DNA of 64,000 nucleotides from Lachnospiraceae bacterium (GCA_003862155.1 QOUV01000001.1:62001-126000), one strand, 5' to 3'. Positions 1 through 9,346 are shown, counted from the stretch's first letter. A program made the numbers and translations. Notes: generated from the letters alone by a model not told the origin.

Positions 1-372
1 GTACCCGACTTTCTTCCATACTATGGAAGCCGCGAAAATATGGCCCGCTGCCTCTCTATGATTTTTGACAACGCAATGAAATACGCCACTGGCGATGTGT
101 CTGTGTGCCTTAAAGGAAAGCCGTATAAAGCCACGAAATTAAAGCGTCACGGTTACACGCTTACAGTTTCAAACCCTTGTGAGGCGATAACACCAGGCTC
201 TCTCGATAATCTTTTCGACCGCTTCGCGCGTTTTGACAAGTCCCGCATCCGAAAGACCGGTGGAAGTGGAATCGGACTCGCAGTCGTTGCCGAGATCGTC
301 AGATTCCACAAGGGCGAGGCGCACGCATTTTCAAAGGATGGGAAGAGCTTCGAAATAAGGCTGACACTTTGA
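1..372 (+). CDS. Sensor histidine kinase, C-terminal fragment
   Basis: The reading frame is open from the first base of the window, so only the ATPase end of the kinase is present. It shows the N-box (FDNAMKY, near the start) and a G-box (GGSGIGLAVVAEIV) of the HATPase_c domain that binds ATP and phosphorylates a conserved histidine lying upstream of the window. The apparent ATG at 40 is inside the domain and is not the true start. It ends 25 bp before the response regulator gene, which has its own start, so the two form a two-component operon. The family is certain; the sensed signal cannot be told because the sensor part is missing. Confidence 0.9.
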   Translation, partial: VPDFLPYYGSRENMARCLSMIFDNAMKYATGDVSVCLKGKPYKATKLKRHGYTLTVSNPCEAITPGSLDNLFDRFARFDKSRIRKTGGSGIGLAVVAEIVRFHKGEAHAFSKDGKSFEIRLTL

Positions 373-397
373 TAAAATTTTTGAGAAGGATTACGCT

Positions 398-1066
398 ATG
401 CGAATACTTTTAGCAGATGACGAGGAGGAGCTTACCGAACCGGTCGCTGCTGTCCTGAAGAAAAACAACTATTCGGTCGATATCGTGAACAATGGAGACG
501 ACGCCTACGACTATCTGACCGGCGCATCTTACGACGCCGCGATCTTAGACATCATGATGCCAGGCATGAGCGGCCTTGAAGTCCTTAAAAAAATCCGCGC
601 CGAAGGCTCCACTCTCCCCGTCCTGCTTCTGACCGCAAAGTCAGAGATTGACGACAGAGTTGAAGGGCTCGACGCAGGCGCCGACGACTATCTGCCGAAG
701 CCATTTGCTATGAAGGAGCTTCTCGCCCGCCTCCGCAGCATCACACGCCGCACAGCCGAGACGAAGGAAGTCGACCTCTCCTTCGGTGACATCACCTTAG
801 ACCGCAAGAAGAGCGTTCTGAACGGTCCTAAAGGTTCTGAGGAACTCTCATCAAAGGAATTCCAGATGCTCGAGATGCTGATGTTAAACCACGACACCTT
901 CATCAATCAGGACACCTTCATGGAAAAGATCTGGGGCCTCGATTCCGATACCGACGACAGAGTCGTATTCGTGTACATTTCGTATGTCAGGAACAAGCTG
1001 AAAGCAGCAGGCTCGAAAGTCACACTGAAGACAAAGCGCGGACTCGGGTATTTTTTGAAAGAATAG
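398..1066 (+). CDS. OmpR/PhoB-family response regulator
   Basis: A 222-residue DNA-binding response regulator. The receiver domain (about residues 1-115) has the acidic pair D7/D8, phosphoacceptor D51 (AAILDIMMPG), T79 and K101 (LPKPF). The C-terminal half (about 125-222) is a winged helix ending in the typical RGLGYFLKE. It is phosphorylated by the partner kinase encoded just upstream and then regulates promoters not identifiable here. It is convergent with the BspA-like pseudogene, whose probable original stop lies only 14 bp beyond this stop. All receiver residues are intact, so the protein should be active. Confidence 0.96.
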   Translation: MRILLADDEEELTEPVAAVLKKNNYSVDIVNNGDDAYDYLTGASYDAAILDIMMPGMSGLEVLKKIRAEGSTLPVLLLTAKSEIDDRVEGLDAGADDYLPKPFAMKELLARLRSITRRTAETKEVDLSFGDITLDRKKSVLNGPKGSEELSSKEFQMLEMLMLNHDTFINQDTFMEKIWGLDSDTDDRVVFVYISYVRNKLKAAGSKVTLKTKRGLGYFLKE

Positions 1067-1080
1067 CTTAGTAGTTTTCT

Positions 1081-3033
1081 TCACTTTTTAGCCGCCTTGA
1101 CCGTCTTTTTTGACTTTTTTATCTTTTTTGATTTTTTAGTTTTTTTGTCTGTCTTCTTTGTTGATTTCTTCGGCTTTTTAGCATTCCTCGATTTTGACTT
1201 CTTAGGTTTCTTAGACGTCTTTTTCGATTTACTGGCTGATTTTTCGAATTATTGACCTTTTTAGATTTCTTTGCGGCCTTCTTTATTTTTTTAACTTTTG
1301 TCGGCTTAGTAATTTTTGTGGCCTTACCGTTCTTAGAAATCCTGTATTTTGTCTTTCCCACCTTAATGGTCGTGTTAGTATAAATCTGGCCATTCTTCTT
1401 TGTAATATAAGTAGTCTTCCCGACCTTTACGACCTTGATTTTGTTGACTACCCGGCCATTCTTGTCAGCGTAGTAATACTTCTTACCGACTTTTACGATT
1501 TTGTTCTTTATAGCCTTCCTGGTCTTCTTGTCAACGATCATGGTCTTCTTTCCTTTTTTGACAAGCTTTCCAGTAATTGTCTTTTCTGATTTTCTGGTTG
1601 GAGTAGTCTTCTTCGCAGTCGGCTTTGCAGGCTGTGCTGGATTTTTTGGTTTAGTTGGCTGTGTCGGCTGCGTTGGTTTTGTTGGCTGTGTCGGCTGCGT
1701 CGGTTTTGTCGGCTGCGTTGGTTTTGCTGGCTGTGTCGGCTGCGTTGGTTTTGTCGGTTCTGTCGGCTGTGTCGGTTTTGTCGGCTGAGCCGGTCTCTCT
1801 ACTGTCTGTGCATACCACTTACCGGCAGACGGAATGTCTTTCGCTGCGTATTCTTTTGATACTGTTTCTCCATCAAGACCCCATTTTCCATCTGACTCTT
1901 TACCATTAATTGTTATTGTCGGTGTTGGAAGCTCAGCAGCAAACTTTGCGTACCCGTTTTCTGAGAGAGCCACCTGTGCAAGCGACCAGCAATCTTTAAA
2001 TATAGATTGCATATCTGTTACTTTGCTTGTATTAAAATGGCTTACATCAAGTGTAGTGAGTTCTGTACAGCCTTCAAACATGCTGCCCATTTCTGTCACA
2101 TTTTCAGTATTGAAGCTGCTCAAATCAAGAGAAGTGAAGGCACTGCAGTAATAGAACATTTTTTCCATATCGGTCACCCTGCTTGTATTAAATCCACTTA
2201 AATCAAGCTGTTTAAGTCCTTCACATTTCAAAAACATCTTACTCATATCTGTCACATTTCCGGTATCAAAGCTGCTCAAATCAAGAGAAGTGAGGGAGTT
2301 GCAGCACAGCTGTATAAAAACTATCCAGGTTAAGAGACGTAAGTTTTTCACAATATTCAAACATACAACTCATGTTTCTTACCTGACTTGTATCGAAATT
2401 GAAAACATTCAGCGAAGTAAGATTTTTGCAGAATCCGAACATTCCTCCCATTTCAGTTACCTTACTTGTCCTGAAATTACTTAAATCAAGAGAGACAAGA
2501 CTCATGCATCTGTAAAACATATCCTCCATATTGGTCACATTATCAGTATTTAGATTTTCGGTATTGATCTTTTTTACATTCTGTAACCACCCAAAAGCCC
2601 GGTCCATGTCGCTGACAGCCGTTGTGTCAGCCTCAATATCAACTGACTTCACTTCAAAATAGCCGTTCTTATCAGGATTAGAATCTTCAGTATATTTGCC
2701 ATGTCCAATACTGCTGAAATCACAGTTGCTCAAATCGCCACGTGATGTGATATATGCATATGTTTTACTGTTATCTTTCGGTTTATAGGTATTATTGTGG
2801 ATACTTTTGATACTTCCATCAGCAGATGGTTTTGTCTGATCCGTGTTAAAAACATGCATGCAGCCGTTGGCATCAGTCACATACGCTATTTTTAAAGCAT
2901 AAGCAGATGGTTCTTCTTCTGCTTCTGCTGTCGTTTTACTGCTCTCCAGGTACACAAATAATGCGATAAACATCAGTGCAGCAGCAAGTGCTGCATAAGC
3001 TGTGCGCTTAAAAAATTTTCTGACCCGCTCCAT
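1081..3033 (-). pseudogene. BspA-like (DUF285) surface protein, disrupted by two frame breaks
   Basis: Read from 3033 there is a signal peptide (positive start, then AALAAALMFIALFVYL), a unique region, then leucine-rich DUF285 repeats of 26 residues (pattern LDLSxFxTxxVTxMxxMFxxC). The first frame stops at 2281. The same repeats continue in the +1 frame (open from about 2360), followed by a long Pro/Thr/Lys-rich linker (KPTQPTQP type), YYYADKNGRVV-type repeats and a Lys-rich tail. At the break one repeat has a 49-bp period instead of 78, so 29 bp seem lost. Near 1240 the tail changes to Arg/Asn/Gln-rich; another frame gives a Lys/Ser/Thr-rich tail ending at 1081, so a second shift is likely. 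Intact relatives are secreted, cell-surface-attached proteins. Here the protein is probably truncated, unless the gene is phase variable or the assembly is wrong. Confidence 0.75.
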
Positions 3034-3066
3034 CGTCTTCGCCTTTCTAAAAATGCCAAATGAGCC

Positions 3067-3095
3067 TCTATATGTACTCAGCTAAGTACTATCAA
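3067..3095 (-). promoter_or_regulatory. Promoter of the BspA-like gene with a palindromic spacer
   Basis: On the minus strand TTGATA (3090-3095) and TATAGA (3067-3072) are 17 bp apart. The spacer is almost entirely a 16-bp near-palindrome, GTACTTAGCTGAGTAC (3074-3089), with one mismatched pair, which looks like a repressor or activator operator. The start codon is 34 bp downstream of the -10 element, after a weak AAAGG ribosome binding site. Confidence 0.5.
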
Positions 3096-3146
3096 AACTA
3101 TATCATAATCAGAAAAGAAATTCACTATTTTTTGTATAAGAAAAAA

Positions 3147-3173
3147 GCCCCGGAAACCAATGGTTTCCGAGAC
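3147..3173 (-). terminator. Rho-independent terminator of rplM-rpsI
   Basis: On the minus strand a 12-bp stem with two G-U pairs and a 3-nt loop is followed directly by six T residues. It lies 30 bp after the rpsI stop. Confidence 0.85.
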
Positions 3174-3203
3174 TTCCAAAAGGATTCCAGATATTCTGGA
3201 AAA

Positions 3204-3596
3204 TTATCTCTTTGAGAACTGTGGAGCACGGCGGGCTTTCTTTAAGCCGTACTTCTTTCTTTCCTTCATACGTGGGTCACGTGAAAGGAATCCAGCCTTC
3301 TTTAAAGCTGGACGATACTCTTCATCAACCGTAAGAAGAGCACGTGAGATGCCGTGACGGATAGCTCCAGCCTGACCTGTGTAGCCGCCGCCCTTGACAT
3401 TTACTAAAACGTCGAACTTATCAAGAGTGCCTGTAAGCTCGAGAGGCTGACGAACGATAACCTTAAGTGTCTCAAGTCCGAAATACTTATCGATGTCCTC
3501 TTTATTTATAGTGATCTTTCCAGTGCCAGGTACAAGGTAAACTCTGGCTACAGAAGACTTTCTTCTTCCTGTTCCGTAATATTTAGCTGTTGCCAT
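3204..3596 (-). CDS. rpsI: 30S ribosomal protein S9
   Basis: A 130-residue protein of normal S9 length. It begins [20 protein letters not shown] and carries the [20 protein letters not shown] core and the invariant basic C-terminus ([16 protein letters not shown]), whose last residues reach the P-site tRNA in the small subunit. The start has a GGAGG-type site in the 12-bp gap after rplM, the classical rplM-rpsI pair. The terminator follows. Nothing is unusual. Confidence 0.98.
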   Translation of the reverse strand: MATAKYYGTGRRKSSVARVYLVPGTGKITINKEDIDKYFGLETLKVIVRQPLELTGTLDKFDVLVNVKGGGYTGQAGAIRHGISRALLTVDEEYRPALKKAGFLSRDPRMKERKKYGLKKARRAPQFSKR

Positions 3597-3608
3597 AATA
3601 TCCTCCGA

Positions 3609-4040
3609 TTAGAATGTAAGCTGCTCAGGCTTCTGGGCTGCATGCTTGTGATCCGGTCCTGCGTAAACGAAAAGCTTCTTGTACATCTGATTTCCAAGAG
3701 CGCCCTTCGGAAGCATTCCCTTAACTGCATTTTCAATAACACGATCAGGATGCTTGGCAATCATCTCACGGAGAGTTGTATCACTGAGTCCGCCTACGAA
3801 ATCTGAATGATGATAATAATGCTTAGCGTCAAGCTTCTTACCTGTAACCTTGATCTTCTCAGCGTTTACAACGATAACGTAGTCTCCGCAATCCTCGTGA
3901 GGAGTGAAGATCGGCTTGTTCTTACCGCGTAAAACATTGGCTACATTTGATGCAAGACGTCCAAGTGTCTGGCCATCGGCATCGACAACATACCATTTGC
4001 GCTCAACCTTAGACGGGTTTGGCATATAAGTGGTGTTCAT
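3609..4040 (-). CDS. rplM: 50S ribosomal protein L13
   Basis: L13 is an early assembly protein of the large subunit. Motifs are [18 protein letters not shown] near the N-terminus, [16 protein letters not shown], and [12 protein letters not shown] place the start at ATG 4040 ([16 protein letters not shown], 143 residues), because GGAGG lies 8 bp upstream; an in-frame TTG at 4055 would overlap the ribosome binding site. It leads the rplM-rpsI operon, with a promoter about 130 bp upstream. The leader of roughly 120 nt may fold as an L13-type autoregulatory leader, but I could not confirm that. Confidence 0.97.
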   Translation of the reverse strand: MNTTYMPNPSKVERKWYVVDADGQTLGRLASNVANVLRGKNKPIFTPHEDCGDYVIVVNAEKIKVTGKKLDAKHYYHHSDFVGGLSDTTLREMIAKHPDRVIENAVKGMLPKGALGNQMYKKLFVYAGPDHKHAAQKPEQLTF

Positions 4041-4166
4041 TAGTATATCCTCCAAAAAAATATGTCGCTTCTCCTCTGCGCATGTCCGGACGCAGCTGAA
4101 AAACTAATATTGATGAAAAGTCATCCCGGGGCTAATGGGACTCCTTTTGATTACATCAGCCTTAAT

Positions 4167-4195
4167 ACTTTACTACTTTTTCAGCAATCTGTCAA
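4167..4195 (-). promoter_or_regulatory. Sigma-A promoter of rplM-rpsI
   Basis: Minus strand TTGACA (4190-4195), 17 bp, then TAAAGT (4167-4172). Transcription would start near 4160, giving a leader of about 120 nt before rplM. Confidence 0.7.
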
Positions 4196-4202
4196 CGGCT
4201 TT

Positions 4203-5930
4203 TTATTTTAAAATGACCTGATCGATAAATCTGTCTGTGGACTTCCCGTCTGTGTATTTGAAGTTCTTCTTTACGAACCTGTCGAGAGCATCGTAGTCGT
4301 AATCGTCAGTATTCTCGAGAGCGTGTAAAAGTGCGGGGAAAGTCTTATAGATAACAGAGGTCGAAGGGACGGTCTGCTCGTAAGGCTCATAGAAATCTCT
4401 GCTGTTCTCATACATTCTCTGGTCGAAAGCGAAGAAATACATCGGTCTTCTGAGAAGCGAATACTCATACATTACCGACGAGTAGTCGGTTATCATGACA
4501 TCAGCGATAAAGAGGATATCGTTTACCTCTCTGTACTTCGAAAAGTCGAGGATGTATTCCTTGTACTCCTCCGGAATAGGGATTTCTCTGGTAACGAATG
4601 GATGCATTTTTACGATCAGAAGCTCATTTCTCTCCTTTAAAAATGCTCCCCATTTTTTCCAGTCAATCCTCTCCATAGGGAAGCGGGCATCGTGTGCGTT
4701 CCTGCCGCGGAAAGTCGGTGCATAGAGATAGACCTTATTGCGCTGTTTTATGATAGGGAACTCATTCCTGAGCTTATCGACCATATTTTTCTTATATTCT
4801 TCGTCGAAAAATATATCCGTCCTCGGTACACCTATCGGGAGGAAAACCTTCTCTGGAAGACCGAAAGCCTCGGCATTGTGTCTGCCCGAGTGCTCCGAGC
4901 TTACCGGCATATGTGTGTAGCACTTGTGGACTCTGGTATTCGTCTTTGGTGCTCCCGGCTTTCCCTCACGCTCAAGTCCTACAGTCTTGAATGCGCCGCA
5001 GGCGTGCCATACCTGAACGAACTTCACATCCTTCGGATAGTCGAATTTGTAAACGAAAGGAAGGAAGTCATCGATCAGGATAATATCGCTCATTGCGAGC
5101 TGCTTTGTAAATTTAAACGAGCCTAAGGCACCATAGCGGAGATTGATATTTTCCTTGAAATTGAACAGGACATTGTAGTTTTTCAGGAGATCTCTCTCCT
5201 TCATCCTGTCGTAGATAAAGCCCTCGTTTCCGCTTATCGTCGCACGGGAGCCCGAGGCAAAGAGGATCGTAGGCTTCGCACCTGCTTCTCTCAGCTGCTT
5301 TCTCTTTTTCTGGCATCTGTTAAAATATTTAATCAGGATACTCTCTTTGAAAGGATTGAAGGCCTTTCTCATATTCGTTTTCCACTCGATAAATCTCTGC
5401 TTTGTGTTGTAGAGAATTCCCATATCTTCAAGCAGAGGTATATAGATCACACGGAAATAGAGCGTATCCTCATCGAGATCCATCATAGAGTACATATTAA
5501 AGGTCTCAGTGCCGTGCTTTGCCGTATTCTTCGTGAGCTCAAATTCATACGGTGCCGGATCGTAGTCACCTGTCCTGAACTCCTCCTCGGTCGGAATGTA
5601 CTTAAGCTTTCCGTCCTTCTCGGTCTCTCTGAGGCTCTCTGTCAGGTAGGAGTAATACCTTTTTCCATGGTTTTTTAATCTGAGATAATAGTCTCCTGTC
5701 TCTATCGGGTAATCCGCATTTGCGGCGAGCACATGATAAACTATGTGGAAAGTCCTGTTTTTTCTGTCGAAATCGAGGTGCGAAGGCACAAGCTTTCCCT
5801 GGAATGAATCCTTGATGTAAATGCTTGCCTTCGAAAGTTCCCCGACATCCTCGGTGATATGCCCCCTTACATGAAGCAGCACCCTTGCAAAATACAGGTC
5901 ATCTACTATAATACCACTGTGTTCTTCCAT
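4203..5930 (-). CDS. CDP-glycerol glycerophosphotransferase family protein (TagF/TagB-like)
   Basis: A 575-residue protein. The C-terminal part (about residues 200-575) is a Glyphos_transf domain with WHACGAFKTVG, YAPTFRG, VKMHPFV and ITDYSSVMYEYSLLRRPMYFF, the nucleotide-binding and catalytic signatures of enzymes that transfer glycerol-phosphate or a similar polyol-phosphate from a CDP-activated donor to a teichoic-acid chain on the inner membrane face. The N-terminal 200 residues are a beta-rich domain often fused to this family. The start ATG 5930 has GGAG 10 bp upstream. The neighbouring LicD gene supports a role in decorating a teichoic or capsular polymer. Donor and acceptor cannot be deduced from sequence. 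Confidence 0.88.
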   Translation of the reverse strand: MEEHSGIIVDDLYFARVLLHVRGHITEDVGELSKASIYIKDSFQGKLVPSHLDFDRKNRTFHIVYHVLAANADYPIETGDYYLRLKNHGKRYYSYLTESLRETEKDGKLKYIPTEEEFRTGDYDPAPYEFELTKNTAKHGTETFNMYSMMDLDEDTLYFRVIYIPLLEDMGILYNTKQRFIEWKTNMRKAFNPFKESILIKYFNRCQKKRKQLREAGAKPTILFASGSRATISGNEGFIYDRMKERDLLKNYNVLFNFKENINLRYGALGSFKFTKQLAMSDIILIDDFLPFVYKFDYPKDVKFVQVWHACGAFKTVGLEREGKPGAPKTNTRVHKCYTHMPVSSEHSGRHNAEAFGLPEKVFLPIGVPRTDIFFDEEYKKNMVDKLRNEFPIIKQRNKVYLYAPTFRGRNAHDARFPMERIDWKKWGAFLKERNELLIVKMHPFVTREIPIPEEYKEYILDFSKYREVNDILFIADVMITDYSSVMYEYSLLRRPMYFFAFDQRMYENSRDFYEPYEQTVPSTSVIYKTFPALLHALENTDDYDYDALDRFVKKNFKYTDGKSTDRFIDQVILK

Positions 5931-5986
5931 GAAAAAATAACTCCTGTCTGATTTTTAATATATATTTAATCTGGATTTTACCAAAA

Positions 5987-6015
5987 TTTACAAGTTATTA
6001 TAAATGATTTGTCAA
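5987..6015 (-). promoter_or_regulatory. Putative promoter of the TagF-like gene
   Basis: Minus strand TTGACA (6010-6015) and TGTAAA (5987-5992), spacer 17 bp, in the AT-rich 124-bp gap between the LicD and TagF-like genes. The -35 is perfect, the -10 weak. Confidence 0.45.
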
Positions 6016-6054
6016 ATTTTTTCCAGTTTTTTCTGAAAAGGACTGTTTTCCCGG

Positions 6055-6963
6055 TCAGTCATCTTTGAATTTGAGTTCATAGAGTACATGTTCCTCCCGC
6101 TTCTCAGGCGGCGGAAGCTGCATGTAATCTCCCGGATAGAGCACATGAAAATAGTGGTCATAGTCTTTAGTTACAGGGAAATACGAGTCCTCAAACTTCA
6201 TCTTCACCGTATCCGAAAATTTTGCCCTCTCATACATCTCTCCGAAAAAATGCTTGCGTCCGCCCGGAATCGAAATGTATTTCGAATGTTCGTCATGGCA
6301 CATTGAAAACCAGTGCTGGACGCGCCTGTACCACCACCACCGTGAAAGCGACGGAAGCGCTCCGATAGCTGATTTTATCTTTATAAGCCGCTGGCCTTTT
6401 TTGTTGCCCTCGGCAAGGGAAAGGACTTCCTTTTTCTCCCTGTGCATCCTGATACATGACAGGATAAACGACCCTCCGTCGCAGAGCAGGCCCTGGAAGC
6501 GGCGCTTTATCGGATTGTCGTAGTCATTTTCCAAAATCCAGAGGTCTATCTTGATGCCGCACTTTCCGTCTTCCTGCCAGAGATACTCCCTGAAAGTCGT
6601 ACCTTTAAGCTGCACCTGCACAAATGAACTGTAGTAGCCCGGCGTCCGAAGCGGCACTACTACATAGTATTTGTCCGGATATTTTTCTTCGATCAGATCG
6701 GCCAGCCTGTCTATGTCCTTCCGGTAAATATTGAGATCTATGTCGTCATCCCAGGGTATAAATCCCCCATGCCTTACAGCTCCGAGCGCGGTGCCCCCGG
6801 ATAACATATATGGAATGTCATTTTCCTCACATATCTCTGCTACATCCTTTGTGATCGAGTAAACGACTTTCTGGACCTTTTTTACCTCTTCATCCGTCAT
6901 ATGGTGAAGGCCCTTCGCCCTCGAAAGAGTCTGTTTGAAAAGGTCAGTGGTTTCTAGTGCCAT
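6055..6963 (-). CDS. LicD family phosphotransferase
   Basis: A 302-residue protein. The signature YMLSGGTALGAVRHGGFIPW followed by DDDIDLNIYRKD (about residues 52-84) is the nucleotidyltransferase-like core of LicD proteins, with aspartates for metal binding. LicD enzymes transfer phosphocholine or related phospho-groups to cell-wall or capsule sugars. No membrane segment is seen, so it should act in the cytoplasm. It is 43 bp downstream of udk on the same strand and upstream of the TagF-like gene, in keeping with decoration of a surface glycopolymer. No choline uptake or activation genes (licA, licB, licC) are in the window, so the donor group is unknown. Confidence 0.88.
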   Translation of the reverse strand: MALETTDLFKQTLSRAKGLHHMTDEEVKKVQKVVYSITKDVAEICEENDIPYMLSGGTALGAVRHGGFIPWDDDIDLNIYRKDIDRLADLIEEKYPDKYYVVVPLRTPGYYSSFVQVQLKGTTFREYLWQEDGKCGIKIDLWILENDYDNPIKRRFQGLLCDGGSFILSCIRMHREKKEVLSLAEGNKKGQRLIKIKSAIGALPSLSRWWWYRRVQHWFSMCHDEHSKYISIPGGRKHFFGEMYERAKFSDTVKMKFEDSYFPVTKDYDHYFHVLYPGDYMQLPPPEKREEHVLYELKFKDD

Positions 6964-7006
6964 TTTTCTATCAATACCTCAAAAAAATGAACTTACAGCA
7001 GGCGCT

Positions 7007-7624
7007 TTATCTGTTCAGATGTGCCTGCAGCCTGTTTATTACCATTTCCATGGCGACCTTGTTCTGGCCACCCTCAGGAATTATGATGTCGGCAAATTTC
7101 TTGGTCGGCTCAACAAAGGCCTCGTGCATCGGCTTTACAGTCGTAAGATACTGGTCGATCACAGAATCAAGTGACCTGCCACGTTCCTTTACGTCGCGCT
7201 TGATCCTGCGCAGGATCCTGACATCTGCATCGGCATCGACGAACAGCTTGATGTCGCAGAGGTCTCTTATCCTCTTATCGTAAAAAATAAGTATGCCCTC
7301 TACTATGATGATACTCGATGGATGTATCGTCATAGTTGTATTGGACCTGTCATGGATCGTGTAATCGTAAACAGGGCACTCGATTGGCTCGCCGTTTTTA
7401 AGCTTCGTTAAATCCTTTACCATAAGGTCGGTGTCAAAGGCGTTTGGATGGTCGTAGTTGAGCCTCGATCTCTCCTCATACGAGAGGTCGTGATGGGCCT
7501 TGTAGTAGTTGTCGTGGTAAATGACCGACACTTCATTTCCAAAATGCTCCCTGATCGTCTGCGTGATCGTAGTCTTTCCAGAACCTGTTCCACCTGCTAT
7601 TCCTACAACGATAATGTCATCCAT
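7007..7624 (-). CDS. udk: Uridine kinase
   Basis: A 205-residue enzyme that phosphorylates uridine and cytidine in pyrimidine salvage. It has the Walker A motif GIAGGTGSGKTTITQ at residues 8-22, then YHDNYYKAHHDLSYEERS and NYDHPNAFDTDLM, typical of the nucleoside pocket, and RIKRDVKERGRSLDSV, the lid region. It lies 30 bp after the phosphoglucomutase gene, so the two are probably co-transcribed. Length and motifs are normal. Confidence 0.95.
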   Translation of the reverse strand: MDDIIVVGIAGGTGSGKTTITQTIREHFGNEVSVIYHDNYYKAHHDLSYEERSRLNYDHPNAFDTDLMVKDLTKLKNGEPIECPVYDYTIHDRSNTTMTIHPSSIIIVEGILIFYDKRIRDLCDIKLFVDADADVRILRRIKRDVKERGRSLDSVIDQYLTTVKPMHEAFVEPTKKFADIIIPEGGQNKVAMEMVINRLQAHLNR

Positions 7625-7654
7625 TTAATACACCTTCCTTATGGTATCTATGAG

Positions 7655-9346
7655 TTACTGTACTTTTTTGATCGTCTCAATGACCTCGTTCTTTATCGCG
7701 TCATTTGCCTTATGGGCCTCATCCAGTGAATTGCGGCATGAGTAAAAATAAAACTTGATCTTCGGCTCGGTGCCCGACGGACGGATCGCAAACCAGGAAT
7801 CTCCTGCCAGGAAAAATTTGAGACAGTTCTGTGGCGGAATGTCCTCATATCCGTCGATATAGTCGATTATCTTCTCTACCTTATTTCCTGCAATCTTTTC
7901 CGGCTCATTTTCACGGACCCACTTCATCATGCGTCCGATCCTCTCTGAGCCCTCAATGCCCTCAAGTATGATGTTCGGCTCATCCTCGGCAAAGCAGCCG
8001 TACTTCGCATAGATGTCGTTTAAAACGTCCCAGAGCGTTTTTCCCTGCTTCCTGTAGTAGGCCGCTGCCTCTGCAACGAGCATTCCGGCTGAGATGCCGT
8101 CCTTGTCCCTTATGTCCTCGCAGGCAGCGTACCCTACAGACTCCTCGTATCCGAAGAGATAGGTGTAACCGTGTTCATGGAGATACGGGATCTTTCCACA
8201 GATATTTTTAAAGCCTGTAAGGGTCTCGAACATATCCACTCCGTAAGCTTTTGCCATCCTCGTCGAAAGAGTAGAGGTAACAATCGACTTTACCATGGCT
8301 CCCTTCTCTGGAAGCGTGCCTGCGGTCTTGTGGCCTTCCAGAATATAGTTTACGAGAAGATACCCGGTCTGATTTCCATTCAGCGGCACATAATCTCCGT
8401 CCGAATTTCTGATCTCTATCGCGAAGCGGTCCGAATCCGGATCTGTAGCCATAAGAAGCTCTGCGCCCTTCTCTCGTCCGTATTTCTCACTCAGTTTAAA
8501 CGCCTTCGGATCCTCTGGATTCGGATATCCGACCGTAGTAAAATCCGGGTCAGGATCCTGCTGCTCTGGAACTATAGTCCAGTTTGTAAATCCACGGTCA
8601 GTAAGCATCTGCCTGAACGGAATCGATCCGCAGCCATTGAGCGGAGTGTAGACGAGCGGGATAGAGAGGTCAAGCTCGTCTCCACTGTGGATCGCGAGGG
8701 CCTCGATCCTGTCAAGGTACATCCTGTCGTATTCTGGTCCTAAAACTGTGATCTTTCCTGCTTTTACCATCTCGTCGTAATCAGCAGTCTTTACGCCGTT
8801 CCACTGATCGGTCTTATTAATGTAGTCAGTCATCGCATCTGCGATATCTGATGAGACCTGGCAGCCGTCTTCCCAGTAGGCCTTGTAGCCATTGTACTCC
8901 TTAGGGTTGTGCGAAGCTGTGATATTTATACCCGAGACTGTGTGCAGTTTTCTTATCATAAAAGCAAGCTCAGGTGTCGGGCGAAGGTCCGGGAATGTAT
9001 AGACCTTAATGCCGTTTGCCGCAAAGATTCCTGCCGCAAGCTCTGAAAACTCCTTTGAAAAATGTCTCGGGTCGTGGGCGATTACGACCCCAGCCTTCAT
9101 CGCGTCCTCCCCCTGGCTTACGATAAAATCTGCGATGCCCTGGGTGGCCTTCCCGACAGTTATCACGTTCATCATATTGGAGCCTGCTCCGACTTTTCCG
9201 CGAAGTCCTGCTGTTCCAAATGACAGGTCTTTGTAAAATCTCTCCTCTATCTCGCCTTCATCTGTCACAGATAGGAGCTCATCGCGAAGAGCGCTGCCCT
9301 CTGGAAGCTTTTCAAGCCACTCGTTGTATTTCTCCTTGTATCCCAT
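7655..9346 (-). CDS. pgcA: Alpha-phosphoglucomutase / phosphomannomutase
   Basis: A 563-residue member of the alpha-D-phosphohexomutase superfamily. It has the catalytic serine loop TASHNPKEYNGYKAYWEDG, the metal-binding loop DPDSDRFA and the C-terminal phosphate-binding motif RPSGTEPKIKFYF. It interconverts glucose-1-phosphate and glucose-6-phosphate, feeding NDP-sugar synthesis (RfbA in this window uses glucose-1-phosphate) and glycogen or wall-polymer pathways. It belongs to the longer PgcA-type group with an extended N-terminus. It is the first gene of the pgcA-udk pair. The symbol is by family resemblance; phosphomannomutase activity is possible. Confidence 0.9.
   Translation of the reverse strand: MGYKEKYNEWLEKLPEGSALRDELLSVTDEGEIEERFYKDLSFGTAGLRGKVGAGSNMMNVITVGKATQGIADFIVSQGEDAMKAGVVIAHDPRHFSKEFSELAAGIFAANGIKVYTFPDLRPTPELAFMIRKLHTVSGINITASHNPKEYNGYKAYWEDGCQVSSDIADAMTDYINKTDQWNGVKTADYDEMVKAGKITVLGPEYDRMYLDRIEALAIHSGDELDLSIPLVYTPLNGCGSIPFRQMLTDRGFTNWTIVPEQQDPDPDFTTVGYPNPEDPKAFKLSEKYGREKGAELLMATDPDSDRFAIEIRNSDGDYVPLNGNQTGYLLVNYILEGHKTAGTLPEKGAMVKSIVTSTLSTRMAKAYGVDMFETLTGFKNICGKIPYLHEHGYTYLFGYEESVGYAACEDIRDKDGISAGMLVAEAAAYYRKQGKTLWDVLNDIYAKYGCFAEDEPNIILEGIEGSERIGRMMKWVRENEPEKIAGNKVEKIIDYIDGYEDIPPQNCLKFFLAGDSWFAIRPSGTEPKIKFYFYSCRNSLDEAHKANDAIKNEVIETIKKVQ

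Noticed and set aside
1501..1909. Open frames on the plus strand with Gly/Val/Cys or Ala/Val/Ser repeats
   Set aside because: They are the antisense reading of the Pro/Thr/Lys-rich linker of the BspA-like gene; no ribosome binding site or protein-like composition.
4692..5126. Long frames antisense to the TagF-like gene
   Set aside because: Shadow of a well-supported gene; the same applies to long antisense frames over rpoC, rpoB, rfbB, uvrA and uvrB.
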